From Catenaria anguillulae PL171 (taxonomy: Eukaryota; Blastocladiomycota; Blastocladiomycetes; Blastocladiales; Catenariaceae), in assembly GCA_002102555.1 (NCBI GenBank), contig MCFL01000010.1:434001-498000 (forward strand): DNA of 64,000 nucleotides, given 5' to 3'. Of this stretch, positions 48,303 through 60,780 are shown one piece after another (positions within the stretch are counted from its first letter, which is position 1; each line of letters begins with the position of its first letter). The translations under genes were made by a program, and so were the position numbers. The notes beneath the pieces were generated by a model. The model made no database searches, had not been told where the DNA came from, and saw nothing but the letters and a program-made list of their open reading frames with translations.

Positions 48303-49087
48303 GATGGATTCTGTCTACTCTTGCCCATTGGGATGGTGTCTGTGACGGTTGACGTTTGTCGTTTCTTGTTTATGTTGATTGTTGTTTCCAGCCCCATGGA
48401 CTCTCCCGGCTGCCAATTGTGGGTACTCGTTTGGCAGCGGGAGAGGCAGCTGATGTTTAACTTGTTATTCTTCACTTATTGTTTGAATACTCCATACAGA
48501 TATGATTACTCTCATTTCCCTTTGTCGTTTCAATCACACATTTGGAGTGTAGAAGCGTTGACGCATGAAGCAAGGGCTCGAGGAGTTGGGGGCTAACCTA
48601 GTGTCTTTCAAGAGAGAGTATCCGATGCCGCCGTCCCCGAGCGATTCGCACATCCATCGCTATTTGGCATGTTGGTCGAAGAAAAGAACAGCGTCAGTGC
48701 TGGCCGTGAATGCATGCACTCTGAAGTGGACGCGCTTCACGGCGGATATCACTTTGCAACACTCCTCCTCTCCCAAATTATCGTCATCGATTTTCAAAGC
48801 CGGAAAAGGTACTCGGCGAATATGGTCGGAATGTGAGCAAATTCATGCAAGCACCCGACGCAATTGCTTCGAATTCCTCGTACTCGCCCACGTCCGGCTG
48901 CATGTGGTGACACGAACCATCTTCGCTCACTTTGTCTCAGGCGATACACTCTCGGCGCCCAATCATCAAGTCGCCTGACTCACCTCACCCGATCCGCTCG
49001 TCATCCATCATGGAGGGTGAAATGTACGTCCGCTATGGTCAGCTGAGACCTCACTAAACCCCCCATACCTGCACTAATCATCGGCCA
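48303..49087. other. Intergenic, beta-lactamase-fold gene to CWF19-like gene
   Basis: No gene recognised. A possible tiny first exon of the next gene (ATG at 49010 followed by donor GTACGT) lies at its right end. Confidence 0.4.
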
Positions 49088-50722
49088 ATGTTCAGAACCG
49101 AGCCCCTCACGGCGGTCTCGGTGGCCACGTCCATGGCCACGTACCACAACCACAATTCAGACTTGAACGTGGCATTGGCGCCGGCCACTGCTCAAAACTT
49201 CAAGAAACGCACTCGCCCACGCCTCTCGGACTGCGACCGTGCCGATCCCGGCGAGTCTGACGCCACCGCCGCCGATCACATGGCCACAGGAGCGGGCGAA
49301 GTGGTTGTTTTGCCTTCATGCACGAGCTCCATGCACCCGCCTGCGAAAAGGATCAAGCATGCTGCTCTTCTCAGTAGTAGTGCTCGTGTGGTGGCACCAG
49401 CGGCGACGGGCCGCAACACGCCCTCTTTCGCGTCATCCCATACCAAAAATGTCTCACCCATGATGCCCCAAGTCGAACTCAAGCCCGTCCATCATCAACC
49501 GATTGACGCGCTCGCTCGGCCAACCCACGTACCACCTAACACTTATGCAACGCACCACCCAAGCTGCTGGTTCTGCCCTTACTCTCCATTTGCCGACACA
49601 TCGCTGACCTTATCAACGCCATCCATTCTCAAGCATACATACGCCACCATGACCAAAGGCCCGTTGCTTTCCGGGCACGTGTCGCTGGTGCCCGTGCACC
49701 ACGTGGGCAACTGGCACTGTATTGACCCGAGCGCATTGCGCGCCAAGTTCGCAAGTGTGCGCGCCTTGGCCTTGGCCGCCGTGAATGAACTTGTCATGAT
49801 GCAGCACGTTGCGACGCGGCACTATGTCGCGGCGGGAAACGTGCCCGTGACGTGGCAGGTGGTTGGCAGGGATATGGGCGAGGGCAGCAAGCGGCCACAA
49901 CATGCGTATTGTCAGATGGTGGGCGTGCCGAGCGTTCTCGGATTGCACGATCCGGAGCAGGCCGAGTCGGGTTCGGTCTCGGCCGCGGCCACGGGCACAC
50001 ACATTGAAGATGCGGACTCTCGAGACACCAAGGTAGAGCTTGTGAGTATTCGCACAAAGTTCATGTTCAAGTCGTTTGCGGCTCCACGCTCGAGTGAGAC
50101 ACGTTCTCGTCACGTCACGGATCGCATTGCTTCTGCATTTGCCACGCTCGTGACCGCGTCGGGGATCGAATCCTTGGCGCCCGTGCCCGCCGTGTACGAA
50201 TTCAAGGTCACTGGGTCGCACCTTCTTGGATCGCTCACACGCACGCTGTACTTTGTTCGCGCCAATCATACCGTTTCGGGCTTGGGCGCAGCCGCAAAGA
50301 TCAATCTCATGGGCCCACACGCGGCCATGCTGGTTGGCGACCGGCTCTTATTTGCGGGGGGCGAGGTCGATTGGTCGATTCCCAGGCGCGCCATTGTCGA
50401 GGGTGGCAAGCTGGACAAGACGCGCGAGGATTGGCGGGTCGTGCAGCGGACCACGGCGGCAGAGACACGCGAGCGAGACAGGTGGGTGAATGGGTGGGAG
50501 GACGAGATTGAGCGAGTGTGGAGGCAGATGGAGGACGAGAAAGAGGTAATGAAGATTTCGGAGGGGGAAGTGGATGTTGGGTTTTACAGCCTGGGCGGAT
50601 GGACAAGGGAGCATGTGATTGCGACCAGGAAGGAGGAACATGAGCAGGAGAGTGCAGCAAGTGGAGGGAAGAGTGCAAGGAGTATGGTGGTTGATGAGAC
50701 GACTGGAACGGGCGCTGAGTGA
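49088..50722 (+). CDS. CWF19-like protein (CwfJ C-terminal domains only)
   Basis: CWF19/Drn1 proteins act with the lariat-debranching step of splicing. Single frame of 544 residues. The first about 150 residues are polar and probably disordered with basic patches (KKRTRPR). The CwfJ C-terminal domain 1 is recognised by CWFC (about 157-160) and a HIT-like GHVSLVPVHHVGN (about 197-209). Domain 2 is suggested by REDWRVVQRTTAAETRERDRW near the end. The N-terminal metallophosphatase-like domain of Drn1 is absent. An alternative start uses an exon at about 49010-49023 spliced to 49097 (TTCAG acceptor), replacing MFR with MEGEI. Assignment is from motif memory. Confidence 0.62.
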   Translation: MFRTEPLTAVSVATSMATYHNHNSDLNVALAPATAQNFKKRTRPRLSDCDRADPGESDATAADHMATGAGEVVVLPSCTSSMHPPAKRIKHAALLSSSARVVAPAATGRNTPSFASSHTKNVSPMMPQVELKPVHHQPIDALARPTHVPPNTYATHHPSCWFCPYSPFADTSLTLSTPSILKHTYATMTKGPLLSGHVSLVPVHHVGNWHCIDPSALRAKFASVRALALAAVNELVMMQHVATRHYVAAGNVPVTWQVVGRDMGEGSKRPQHAYCQMVGVPSVLGLHDPEQAESGSVSAAATGTHIEDADSRDTKVELVSIRTKFMFKSFAAPRSSETRSRHVTDRIASAFATLVTASGIESLAPVPAVYEFKVTGSHLLGSLTRTLYFVRANHTVSGLGAAAKINLMGPHAAMLVGDRLLFAGGEVDWSIPRRAIVEGGKLDKTREDWRVVQRTTAAETRERDRWVNGWEDEIERVWRQMEDEKEVMKISEGEVDVGFYSLGGWTREHVIATRKEEHEQESAASGGKSARSMVVDETTGTGAE

Positions 50723-51766
50723 GGAATTGTAGAATCATGTCATGGTTGTCACGGTGGAAGATGATGTTGGAATGCTGATTCGAAACGATACACATGATTC
50801 CCCCTTTTGAACGGCCTCACATTGCTGTGGGAATGGAGGAGATCATGACTGTCTCACTCACTCACTCACTCACGGCTGCTGTCAGGCGTCGTGCTTATCA
50901 CAGCGTTACGGAGAACGATCGATCAGAGAAATACAAGCAACAGAGACTCGGCTTGCAAACATTTGCACAACTTGTCAAGAAAAGGGGAGGCGGTTTGAGT
51001 CGCGATCCATGCTTGCGAGTGGTGTTGAGGGCACATGCACGGAGCTCGAGTTGTTGATTAGTCAATATGTAAATGAATTTGACCGAAGCCACCAGTTTGC
51101 GCATGAGATCATTTTAACTCGAACTCGAAGATCAACATCGACGGCTGTCTAGCTCTTGCTTAATTCTTGAGCAACTGGTGAGCTGCATCTCCATGCTTCT
51201 TGTCACTTACTCCAGTGATACGCATGCTATTGAGAATACTCGAGTGGGTGCTCCATATTCCCTGCCAATTGGTGACCTGCATACCGCCACTGTCTCACAC
51301 TGGACGTCCATAATATTAATATATGGCCAGCTCTCTGATCGCCATCACGTCAGTACGTACCCAGGCGGAAAGGTAACCGACGCCTCCGCCCCTTTTGGTC
51401 GGAAACAACAAGCGTTTGTCTACCAGAATCCAGAATTCGAATAGATGAGCTGACTCACACACACATGTATCTGTACCGTACCGACGCCTTCGCCCAGTTC
51501 GCCCTCAACATCAGCATCGCACAATTGACAGTACCGACTCTGCGGTACGTATCAATGCATCATTGGACGTGTGGCCGAGTCCAAGTCGGAGGGCCAAAGG
51601 CTAAGGCTTGCAGGCTTGACATCATCATCACGTCGAACCACAATGTGCACACGCCATTGCCATCGACCACCATCGCTCCGTCGAGTCGGAGTCCCTTCTC
51701 CATTGCTATTGCTATTGCTGACCTGACCTCACCTCGGCCGTATCGCAATAGAATCTCACCAACACC
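50723..51766. other. Intergenic, CWF19-like to low-complexity gene
   Basis: About 1 kb, no gene recognised. Contains a (CTCA)5 repeat. Confidence 0.4.
50853..50872 (+). repeat. (CTCA)5 microsatellite
   Basis: Five tandem CTCA units in intergenic DNA. Confidence 0.9.
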
Positions 51767-54305
51767 ATGAAGAAGCTCTTTTCGCGGTCAAAGAAGCCCG
51801 GCTCTGCGTCTGCGTCCGGGTCGGCCGCCGCCTCGGTGGACCCGTCCCCAGCCAACTCGTTGCTGTCGTCGCCCGTCCACGGGCCGTTGCCGTCTTCCGC
51901 CGCTCATGGAACGCCGCCATTCATCTCCCTCTCGGTCGACACTTCACCAACGCACGACCCCGCCCGCCCGCTCCCGCTTGCGCTCGATGCACCGTCCTCG
52001 TTCGCCAGCTCTGCTGGTTCGGTCGAGGGTGTCCCCGCCGCCGCTGCCCAGGAAGAGGCACACGAACCGGGCATGTTTGACGATGTGTGGCCCGCTTTGA
52101 CGCCCTCAACCGGAGCTTGGACACGCAACAGCAACAAGCAACGGCCCCATCCCACCCGCCGCAAACACGGTCAGCGCCCTCCACCACGCTGTCGTCGCCT
52201 CTCGGCCACCCGCTCTCGGGACCAAGAATGCTACCCGCATCATCCTCATACTCGACCGCCTCCACTCGACCCATTCTCCCGCCAAAGGCTCAAGCAGCAC
52301 AGCCACCAGCTCATTCCACGACCTCGGCCTCGTCTGGAGCAGCAGCAGCGACAACATCGACAAACCCTCCGCTAGACGACTTTGCGCTTAACCTCAATCT
52401 CCTCCGCCAATACGTAGCCTCTGGCCCATCACAACCCGCCGCGCCGGCACCCAAACCTCCCGCCGCCGCTTCCAACACGTACCGCCCGACCACGGCACCG
52501 TCAACCACATCGTCTTCATCCTCATCGCAGCCGCCACCCACATTCTACTCGCTCTACTCGGCCACATCCTTTTCTACCACCACCTCATCCACCGCCTCGT
52601 CCCGCACCGTCGATGCAACACTCAAGCCCGACACGTCTGCTCAGCTTCCCTCAGACGCTTCTGACTCTGACGACGACGACACGCACTCGCAAGCCTCGGA
52701 CGACTCGCTGTCGTCTGCCTCGTCCGACTCGAACGGCCGCAGGTATGGCGCCCATGGTGGACGTCACGGTGCTGCGGGCGGCGTGGGCGGGATGGGCAAG
52801 CCCATGACCAAACAGGATGCAAAGATTCATGGATACCTCAAATCGATGCGCGTGAACCCGGCACAGGATGCGCTTGCGCGCGAGCGCGAAAAGAGTTTGG
52901 GCCATGGTGCGGGCATGAATGGCTCCAGTGCACGATTTGGCGCTGGCGGCGCGAGCTCGGGGCAACGCGCGCACAAAGTGCCCGGGGCAGCCGCAGCACG
53001 CAATACCGGGTACATGGCCAATGGTGCAGCCAACCCGCCCAAAATCCTTGCCCCGCAACCACACCGGCACATGCCTGGCCATGCCAATGGCAACGGAGCT
53101 GCCGCACGCATGCGTCTGTCGATTCCCTCGGACTCGGACGATTCCGACGACGGCCAGATTCTCGGGGCATTGCATCCCATGGCCGCGGCCAACATGCATC
53201 GGCCCGGGTCGGCGCCGCTTGTGGGCTTGGGCTCGCCGGCGGCCGCTCACCAGCCGCACAGAGCATCGACCATGAGTTCCGGCGGCGCACCGCCGTATGC
53301 CATGTATCCTGCGACCGGCCCGAGCTCCAACGGGTCGCGCGCCACGTCGCCCACGCCCGCAGCCAGTGAGGCTGGCAGTTCGGTGCAGAGTGGAAGCACC
53401 GGTGCTGCGGGTGTTGGCGTGACGGAGAAGAAGGAGAAGCGCAAGAAGGAGAAGAAGGCAAAGAAGGCGACCAAGGATCGGGATAGGGATACGAGCGGCG
53501 TCGGCAAGAAGCGCAGGGAACGCAAGTCGGACTCGGCTGTGGTTGCCGAGATGGTGCAAGTGACGAGTCCAACATCTGACGAGACAGCGGGCAGGACAAA
53601 GTCGTCCAAGGGTAGGAAACGCGCCACGTCCGACCCCAACACGAGCGCGAGCGCTGCGCTCGCGCAATTACAGGGACTGGCGCCAGCGGCTGAAGGAGAT
53701 GAGGAAAAGGTCACAGCGAAAAAGAAGTCTTCGTCGGGGAAAAAGGCAAAGAAGACGTCGTCGTCCAAGCGGCGGTCCAACATGACGGATGGCGAAGACG
53801 ATGTGCCAGCAACGCGGTCCAAGCGCACCTCGGGTGGGTCAAAGAAATCAAAGTCGCGTCAAGTTACTCCCGAATCGTCGTCCGCCGAATCAGATGTTCA
53901 TCTCGACTCGGACGCACTCTCAGACTCGGACTCTGAGCTTTCGGACGCCTACTCTGATGGCCGCGCAAGTTCCACGGCCTCGTCCTCTGGTCGTAAGCGT
54001 GGGTCGCGTCGCCGTCAGCAACCTGCAGCCCTGGGCCGGCGTACTACCCGACTGCTCAGTACCCATTCGGGCCTGCGCCACCTGGCCATCCTTACGCCGC
54101 CGCGCCTGCGGCATATCCGGCGGCAGCGTATCCGGGAGCCCCCGGCCCGGCCGGCGCATACATGGCCGCACCACCTCATGCGTATCCCGCTGCCGCGTAT
54201 GGGTACCCAGCGTATGGTCCACCGCATTCCGGGTACCCCATGATGCCAGTACCGCAGCAGGGTCAGGGTCAAGGTCAAGGGCATCAACGTGCAGGTCACT
54301 ATTGA
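51767..54305 (+). CDS. Low-complexity protein with Tyr/Pro/Ala-rich tail, function unknown
   Basis: Not recognised. Starts MKKLFSRSKKPG; about 846 residues after two single-base corrections. The first slip is near 52088 (TGGCCC; with an added G, DDVWARFDALNRSLD follows) and the second near 54021-54025 (CCC run). Composition: Ser/Ala/Pro/Thr-rich throughout, a short ordered-looking stretch DDFALNLNLLRQYV, a Gly/Ala-rich region, a lysine-rich block (about 53428-53480), acidic-serine clusters (DSDALSDSDSELSD), and, in the corrected frame, a tail of about 90 residues dominated by Y, P, A and G (PTAQYPFGPAPPGHPY). Such tails occur in phase-separating or cell-cortex proteins, but no function can be assigned. 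Confidence 0.6.
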
Positions 54306-55428
54306 GCCCCCTTCCTCCCCTCTCCTCGATGAAGAGTGTCGGTTTGATTTTCTCGTGTTTGTCTTCCCATCCCATCCCACCACACACTAGATCTGTTGTT
54401 TGTCGTCCACTTGCGAGCGTCGTTATTCGCTCTCGCTCTCCTTAAACATTTTTTTTGTCGCAACCCACCCTCACCTTTTTTTTTGCCCGTTCGCCCTTCA
54501 GTACCCGCACACTTTGTTTTCTCCTGCTAACTAGTCCTTACACCCACCCTTTTTTTTTTTTCTTTGACTTGTGCGCGAACCGTTTTGTTCCCATCGCCCG
54601 TCGTGACTGTTTGCCCCTCGCGTGTGTTCTTTGTTGGAAGTGGAACGAAACGTGGACGTTTTTGTTTATTGCTGGTCTGCTCGGCATCATTTTTTGCTCT
54701 TGATTTTTCAGATACTACTCGTTACAGATAGCCCTTTTCTCTACGAATTTATTTCTTCCCAGTCAGGAGAATTTATTCCATGTCAGCAGCACACATCTCC
54801 GCCAGAACCACGCTCCGTCCTCGCTCATCGGCGAGCCGACAGCGCCGCCGATCCATCGATTCGGCATTCATCAACAATTCTGTCGCAACAATGGAATTGT
54901 ATCATACGGCTCATCCACAGCCGACCGTCATCTCTCAAGCTCAAAAACACTCTTGGCAACGCCTGGCGACAGTGCACACTGTCGCTTGACGCCGTCTTTT
55001 CACCGGAATCCAATTGTTTCCATCACCCAGAACGACCATCCGAGCCCTCGTCATTCACACTACACCACCACACTTGGCCGAATCTCTCTTCGCCCTCCAT
55101 ACGATCCTGCCGGCCCAAGCGAGCCCGTCAGGAATCCACGGTTCGCCTGCGTACATTCAATATTTCTTGTCTGCCTGATCTGTGCCACTCAAGGCCTCGC
55201 TGTTTCCCTCTTTGCCACTTGTTTCCTTCCCCGTCCCGATCCGCCGCGACCCGAACGGTCGCCCAAGCCTGTGCTCCGCCGCGCGAAACGGTCCCCAAGG
55301 GCTACGACTGCATGCCGTCCAAGCAAGACGCCATCTGCCGTCGATTTCCGCCCATTGGCCGCCGCTGCCTGCCGCCCTGATCCCGCCCATCGCTTTTGCA
55401 CCTGCGCCGAGTTCATCCATAAACAGTC
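54306..55428. other. Intergenic, low-complexity gene to RD/RS-rich gene
   Basis: Pyrimidine-rich with several T runs (near 54450-54570), as expected for a 3' UTR and the next promoter. Overlapping short frames around 54620-55600 are not coherent. Confidence 0.45.
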
Positions 55429-58400
55429 ATGCCCGACAGCTCCACATCCAAAGACCAAGAGCCCGGCGAAATGTCGGACGGAGAGATTGTCGATGACGGG
55501 ACAACCGCCGACCCTGCAACAGATTCTCTGGCAAAAGCTGATCCCTTTGGGTATACCGCTGTCCGTTTCTTTCACTCTGCGTCTAATGCTTCCCTAACAT
55601 CTGCCGCCTGCCCAACCTGACCATTACCAGCACATCCCGTGGCCGCACAAGGTCCAAGCACGGTCCCTCGTCGCCGCCGCCGCCCGATTTTCAGATCGTG
55701 CCGTCGTCGCGATCGCGCGGCCACACTCACCACAACCACCAGCGCCGCACATCGCCGCCACCTGCGTTCGAACTCATTACTCGCCCTTCACGACCTGGCG
55801 GGCCAGGCGCCGGTCACAATGTGCGCGACTTTGGGTCGGACCGCCGCCAACACGGAGGAGGAGGAGGCTCGCTGCGCAGGCACCCACCGCCGCTCGAGTT
55901 TGGATCGGTTGCCGCCCACTCGTCAACACGCCCGCCGCCTCGGCACCGGCGCGGGAGTCTGCACGGGATAGGATATCCGGGGCCGCCCGCACCAATGCCG
56001 TTGCCACCACCTACCCCACCTACTGCAGCTGCAGCTTCCTCCACTCTTGTTTCGCCAGTGCACGACCGGTTTCGCGAGGCGTCGCTCGAGTGTCCGCCGG
56101 CCATCCCGAAATCCGCCACGGATTCCGAGTTTAGTATTGGATCAGCGGAGACTCGCGAACGGTCCGTCCCGCCGCCGCCGCTGCCGTCGGCTCCGCCACG
56201 TCGCGGGTCATCAAGTGTGTCGCTCGCCTTGCCGCCGCCACCACCGGGACCACCACCCATGCATGCGGCGGATCGGCCGCGGGGACAGATACCTACATTC
56301 CAGCAGGATCCGCTGCACCGGGCATTGGCGGTGGTGGGAATCGGAGCAGGCGAGGTGCCGGAAGCGGCGCAACGGATACGTGGATTGCCGAACGGGACCT
56401 GCCTCATCATCCAAGGGACCGAGCCGTGGATTTCCGTGGCGGCGACCGCGACCGCGATCGGGACAGGGACCGTGAGTGGAGTGACCGTGACCGCGAGTGG
56501 GGACCTGCGGACCGCAATCGGGATGCACCGTCTTTTTTCAGTTCTCGTGCAAGTCATTTGGACTCACGCCTGGGTCCGGATCCCAGGGACAGGGACCGAG
56601 GTGGCGGGCGCCGAGATACTTACCAACCGGGTGGTCCCGGGCGTGGCTTACCACCACCGCCACCAGCGCCGCAAGCCAACGGGTTCGATTACCGCGGCGA
56701 CCGCGACCGGGACTTTCGAGACTCTGACCGCGGTGTCGACACATACATTCCAGGCGGCCAGCAGGCACCACGTCATGGCAATCGTCGAGTGTCGCCGCCA
56801 CCATCGCACCGGCGATCGCTTGTTGCTGACGACTATGCCTTGCCCGCATTGCCCTCCAGGCGCACTGGGTCGCATTCGCCTCCGAATGAGTACGTGCCGC
56901 CGCCACTGCCGCCTTCTGCGCAACAGCAAGCATACGGTGGTGGCCTACGCGGGCGGTCACGGTCGCGATCGAGATCCCGATCGCGCTCACCGTATCCGTC
57001 ATCGTTGCCGCCGCACCCCTTCGGCGCCATGACTTTGACACGCGCGACCGGGGCGGGTTTGTGTCGGCCGGTGCATCGGATGACCGGCGCGGATCGTCAC
57101 CGCCGAATATGGCACTGCCCCAACGTCCACCAGCACCTGCGACAAGACCATCGCAAGGCCAAGGGTCCAATGTCGACACGTACATCCCCGGTCGCGACCG
57201 CGACATGGACCGTGGCCGCGACATACGGGACCGCGACCGCGATCGCGACCGAATGGACGATCGGTACATGCCCAACAGTGGATCACCACCGCCGCCGGCA
57301 CTGCGCGGTCGCTCGGATTTCCGCGATCGCGATCGCGATCGAGATGTATTCGTGCCGTCCGACGATGCTCGTTGGACTCGCGGGCCACCAGCTGGCCGTT
57401 CGCCGCCACCACCATCGCTCCGAGGACCACACTCGCCCGCGCCCATGCGTGGGTTTGACGACCGATACATTCCCGGCGACCCACCCAACGGACACGTGCG
57501 CCACCCGCCGTCAATGCATGCCGAAGACAGATACGTGCCAGGGACCACCGATACATACATCCCTGGAGGCGGCGCACCCAGTGGACACGTTCATGCTCGG
57601 CGCAACACGGGCGGTGCGGTGGCACGCGCAGGGCTGCCGCCGCTACCCCTTCGCGCGCCCCGAGGAGATGGCCGTGGGCGTGGTGCGTCGTGGTCGCCGC
57701 GCCGGTCTCGCAGTCCGGTGGGACGCAGCAGGTCCATGTCACGGTCGTCCATGACACGGTCGCGCTCGCGGTCGAGGTCAAAGTCGCCCACCACGTCGCG
57801 CACACGCTCGAGGTCCAGGAGCATGTCGGTTGGAAGTTCGAGGTCAGTTGGGTCACGGTCCGTGTCGCCTTCACGAGACATTGGCTTCAGCGGCGGCGGT
57901 GGGGGATCGTCGTACTGGCCGGGAGGAGGTGTAGGTGGCGACGAGTATGGCGGCAGTAGCGGGCGGCCACTGAGGCGCAGGCGCGGCGGGCGCAAGCATC
58001 GCGACAGCATTAGCGTGAGCATTCGCGGCGATCTGCGGCGCGACCGCGACGTGTCGCCCGGGTACAACTCGTATCGGCCTGGTGAGGAGGGTGCCCCCTC
58101 GGCCGCATCGTCGTCAAATCAGCCTTTGCAGCAGCCCGCGCGCGTACCGTCGCTGGCGTTGCCTGCGCGCCCGAGCACGGGTCCAATCGATGGAACGGTT
58201 GTGGACGAGTACAATGCGCGGTCGGATCGGTACCGAGGGCGGCGAACGCGGTCCCGGGGGCAGTTGGTGGGCCGAGGAGCGGATCACGGTCTCGGTCTCG
58301 GTCTCGGTCACCCATGAATCGGTCGTCGTATCAGCAAACGCATTTGCGGTCGCCCACGAGTGGGTCCAAGATCCGATCTCCTCGATGGGCCGGCAATGCC

Positions 58401-58703
58401 GAGTCGAGCGCATCCCAACATCAACAACAATCGGCATCCTCATCGCAAACACCGCTGCCACCACAACCGCCGCAGACGCTCCACCTTCGCAACCAGCGGC
58501 CCCGTGTCGCCTGGGCATTTGCTGACCCACTCGAACAAGAGCTCGCACGTGCCCGTGCCGACGTACAAGCAACACGCATGGCTTGGGTTCGGGCCAGGCA
58601 GGCCGCTCAACCTGTGATGCAACGTGTGTGGAGTTTGCAGGTGGAGCGAATCAAGGTCGCTGCGCTCGTTGGGTTGTATTCCAGCATGGATGGTGATGGG
58701 TGA
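55429..58703 (+). CDS. RD/RS-rich disordered protein with D-x-Y-x-P-G repeats
   Basis: Not a family I recognise. Exon 1 (55429-55550) starts MPDSSTSKDQEPGEMSDGEI; after an 80-bp intron the rest runs 55631-58703. Three single-base corrections, near 56278-56281 (GGGG), 57027 and 58256-58261 (GGGGG), join four overlapping frames into about 1065 residues. Features in order: Pro-rich region; repeated Arg-Asp tracts (DRDRDRDR, several); at least seven copies of D-T/R-Y-I/V/Q/M-P (DTYIPAG, DTYQPGG, DTYIPGG, DTYIPGR, DDRYMPN, DDRYIPG, EDRYVPG, DTYIPGG); RS-type dipeptides near the middle and again near 58280; and a C-terminal segment with LEQELARARADVQATRMAW that may be helical. RS/RD composition suggests a nuclear RNA-processing role (inference only). 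Confidence 0.68.
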
Positions 58704-59157
58704 GGGTCAAGGAGGTGGTGTACAATCTCATAGTGTTTTGCTTAATGGTTTTTTTCTTTCACATCTTTTGTTCTTTGTCGGTACATTTTTTCATGATTCA
58801 TCGTCTTTGCTGATGGCTTTTTGTTTACAAGGGCCGTGCACAGAGCGCTAGGCAGCAGGCAAATAAAGTCCTTGTGAGCACCACCCATCTGTTGGATGCG
58901 GCAGCTTGTCTCACGACAGCAGTTCGTACTCGCTCGCTCACCGTGACCACGCTTTCGGGCAGATGGTCTTCTCGAATACGATCAGCTCTTCAGCTGCAAC
59001 CTGCGGACATGCTTTGGACATGGTCAAGACAAGGAGCAGGTCGAAAATGGAGAAAGAGTCAAAATTCAGTAAAAAAAATGCTACAAGACCGTAATACACT
59101 TGCAGTACACTCGAGCGCTATGAATCATTCAAATGGGCGACCTCCAAGGAGCGGCAA
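58704..59157. other. 3' flanks of convergent RD/RS-rich and MFS genes
   Basis: AATAAA at 58862-58867, about 160 bp after the RD/RS-rich stop, is a plausible poly(A) signal. Nothing else seen. Confidence 0.5.
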
Positions 59158-60780
59158 TCACCTTAACCCCAACCACAATATGGCCATACTCGCCAAGAGC
59201 GTTGCCACGCCCGAGTAAATGATGGTTCCGGCATACCCACCCGATGGGAACATGGACGCTTCTGGCCGAAAGCTGGTGTCCACGAGCAATGCCGCCAATG
59301 GCGGGCCAGCCAAGTGGCCGACCGACAGCGCACTGTACACAAGTCCAATGGTGCTGGCCAGGTTCTTCACTCCACACACCTGGGCAGACACTGTGGGCAT
59401 CAAACTGACAAAACCGCCGCCGACAAACCCAAAGAAGACGGCAAAGACGACCAGTTCGGCTGGGTACCGGAACCACAACCACATGCACAGGCATGCCACG
59501 GATTGCGAGATGCAAGCAATGAAGAGCGAGTTGATGTTGCCGAGGTGGTCGGCGAGGAACCCAATGAGGATTCGGCCGACGATCGAGAGGGCATTGGTGA
59601 TGTTGAGGAGGAGTGGGCCCCAGGAGGCGTCCATGCCAAGGTATTGGATGTACGAGGGGATAAAGTAAAAGGGCTGTGGATTCCTTGACGCAGGTTAGAG
59701 ACAAGCTGAAGCACAAGTCGGTACACGGAACATGGAGCAATCGTACGATGAGGTAGCCGAATGGGTTCATGAAAACCCCCACGAGCAACGGTACAAACTG
59801 CGGATTCTTGAACTGCTCGAAATCAACAACTGACTTGAGCACTTGCACAAATGGTCGCCGGGGAGGCGGGGAATCCGAGTCTTGACAAGGACGAGCGTCA
59901 GTAGGAGCAACGTCGCACTCATGAGCGCTGTCGCAAGCAACGTCCAACGTAACCCGGCAGTGCGCACATGACATCCGTGACGGCTGTGATGGTGAGCGAC
60001 CCGAGCCCGGACCCAGCAACTGCGATACCGGTCGCAAATGACCGCCGGCGCTTCCACCACTGCGAGGGAACGCTGACGCTTGGATAGTAGACAAGCGAAC
60101 TGCCCAGCCCGACCATGAGCCCTTGGGTCAGAATGAGTTGCCATAGCGCCGACGAGAAAGAGGCAAGGACAAGCCAGAGGTGATGAGGACTGTTCCGGCA
60201 AAGATGGTGCGCTTGTAGCCGTAAGCCTCGGCGAGCTTGCCAGACACAATTCCGACACAAAAGATGGCAGCGAAACCGACGGTTCCAATGAGGGAAACGG
60301 ACGCAGGTGACGAGGATTTGAAGTCGTTGTTGACAAAAAAACTTTGGTAGACCCCAAAAGAGTATTGAATTCCTAAAAAAGGCAATAACCGTGAAACATA
60401 TGAGCATGAAGCACATTGAGAAACAGTGCGACTGTGGGAACGACAATAACGAGTGTACCAAAGACGACGAAATGAGCCAAAAACGACGCTAGGACAACGA
60501 GCCAGGCATCTCGACCACCGTCTGGCGGCTCATTCATGATGTGCATCTGCAGCTGCTCCTTGATGGTCTCATTGTCGAGGAGCACGAGACTGTCGCTGGA
60601 GTCGTCTTTGTCCTCGTTCAGTACTGGTTGCCCGCCAGGCGATGAGGCCAACGGGATCGCGGCTGGTTCAACAGCAGACACTGATCCGATACGGACAAGG
60701 CCAGCAGGGCCATTGCCTGCAGCTGTTCTTATTGGGCTTGGAGCTGTTGATGGAGCGGGAGGTGGAGTCATCGTGCGCAC
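59158..60780 (-). CDS. Major facilitator superfamily transporter, monocarboxylate-porter type
   Basis: Exons 60780-60459, 60372-59747 and 59673-59158. A 90-residue cytosolic N-terminus leads into NEPPDGGRDAWLVVLASF, the MCT-type entry to TM1 (PDGG-x-W motif), then GIQYSFGVYQSFF, SGKLAEAYGYKRTIFAG (loop 2-3 signature), SLVYYPSVSVPSQWWKRRR, and in the second half GRILIGFLADHLG. About twelve TM segments, 488 residues. The middle exon needs three extra bases, near 60158, 59968 and 59863-59866 (CCCC), after which all splice phases agree. Likely moves monocarboxylates or riboflavin-like substrates with protons; the substrate cannot be read. Closest yeast relatives would be the Mch proteins. Confidence 0.85.
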
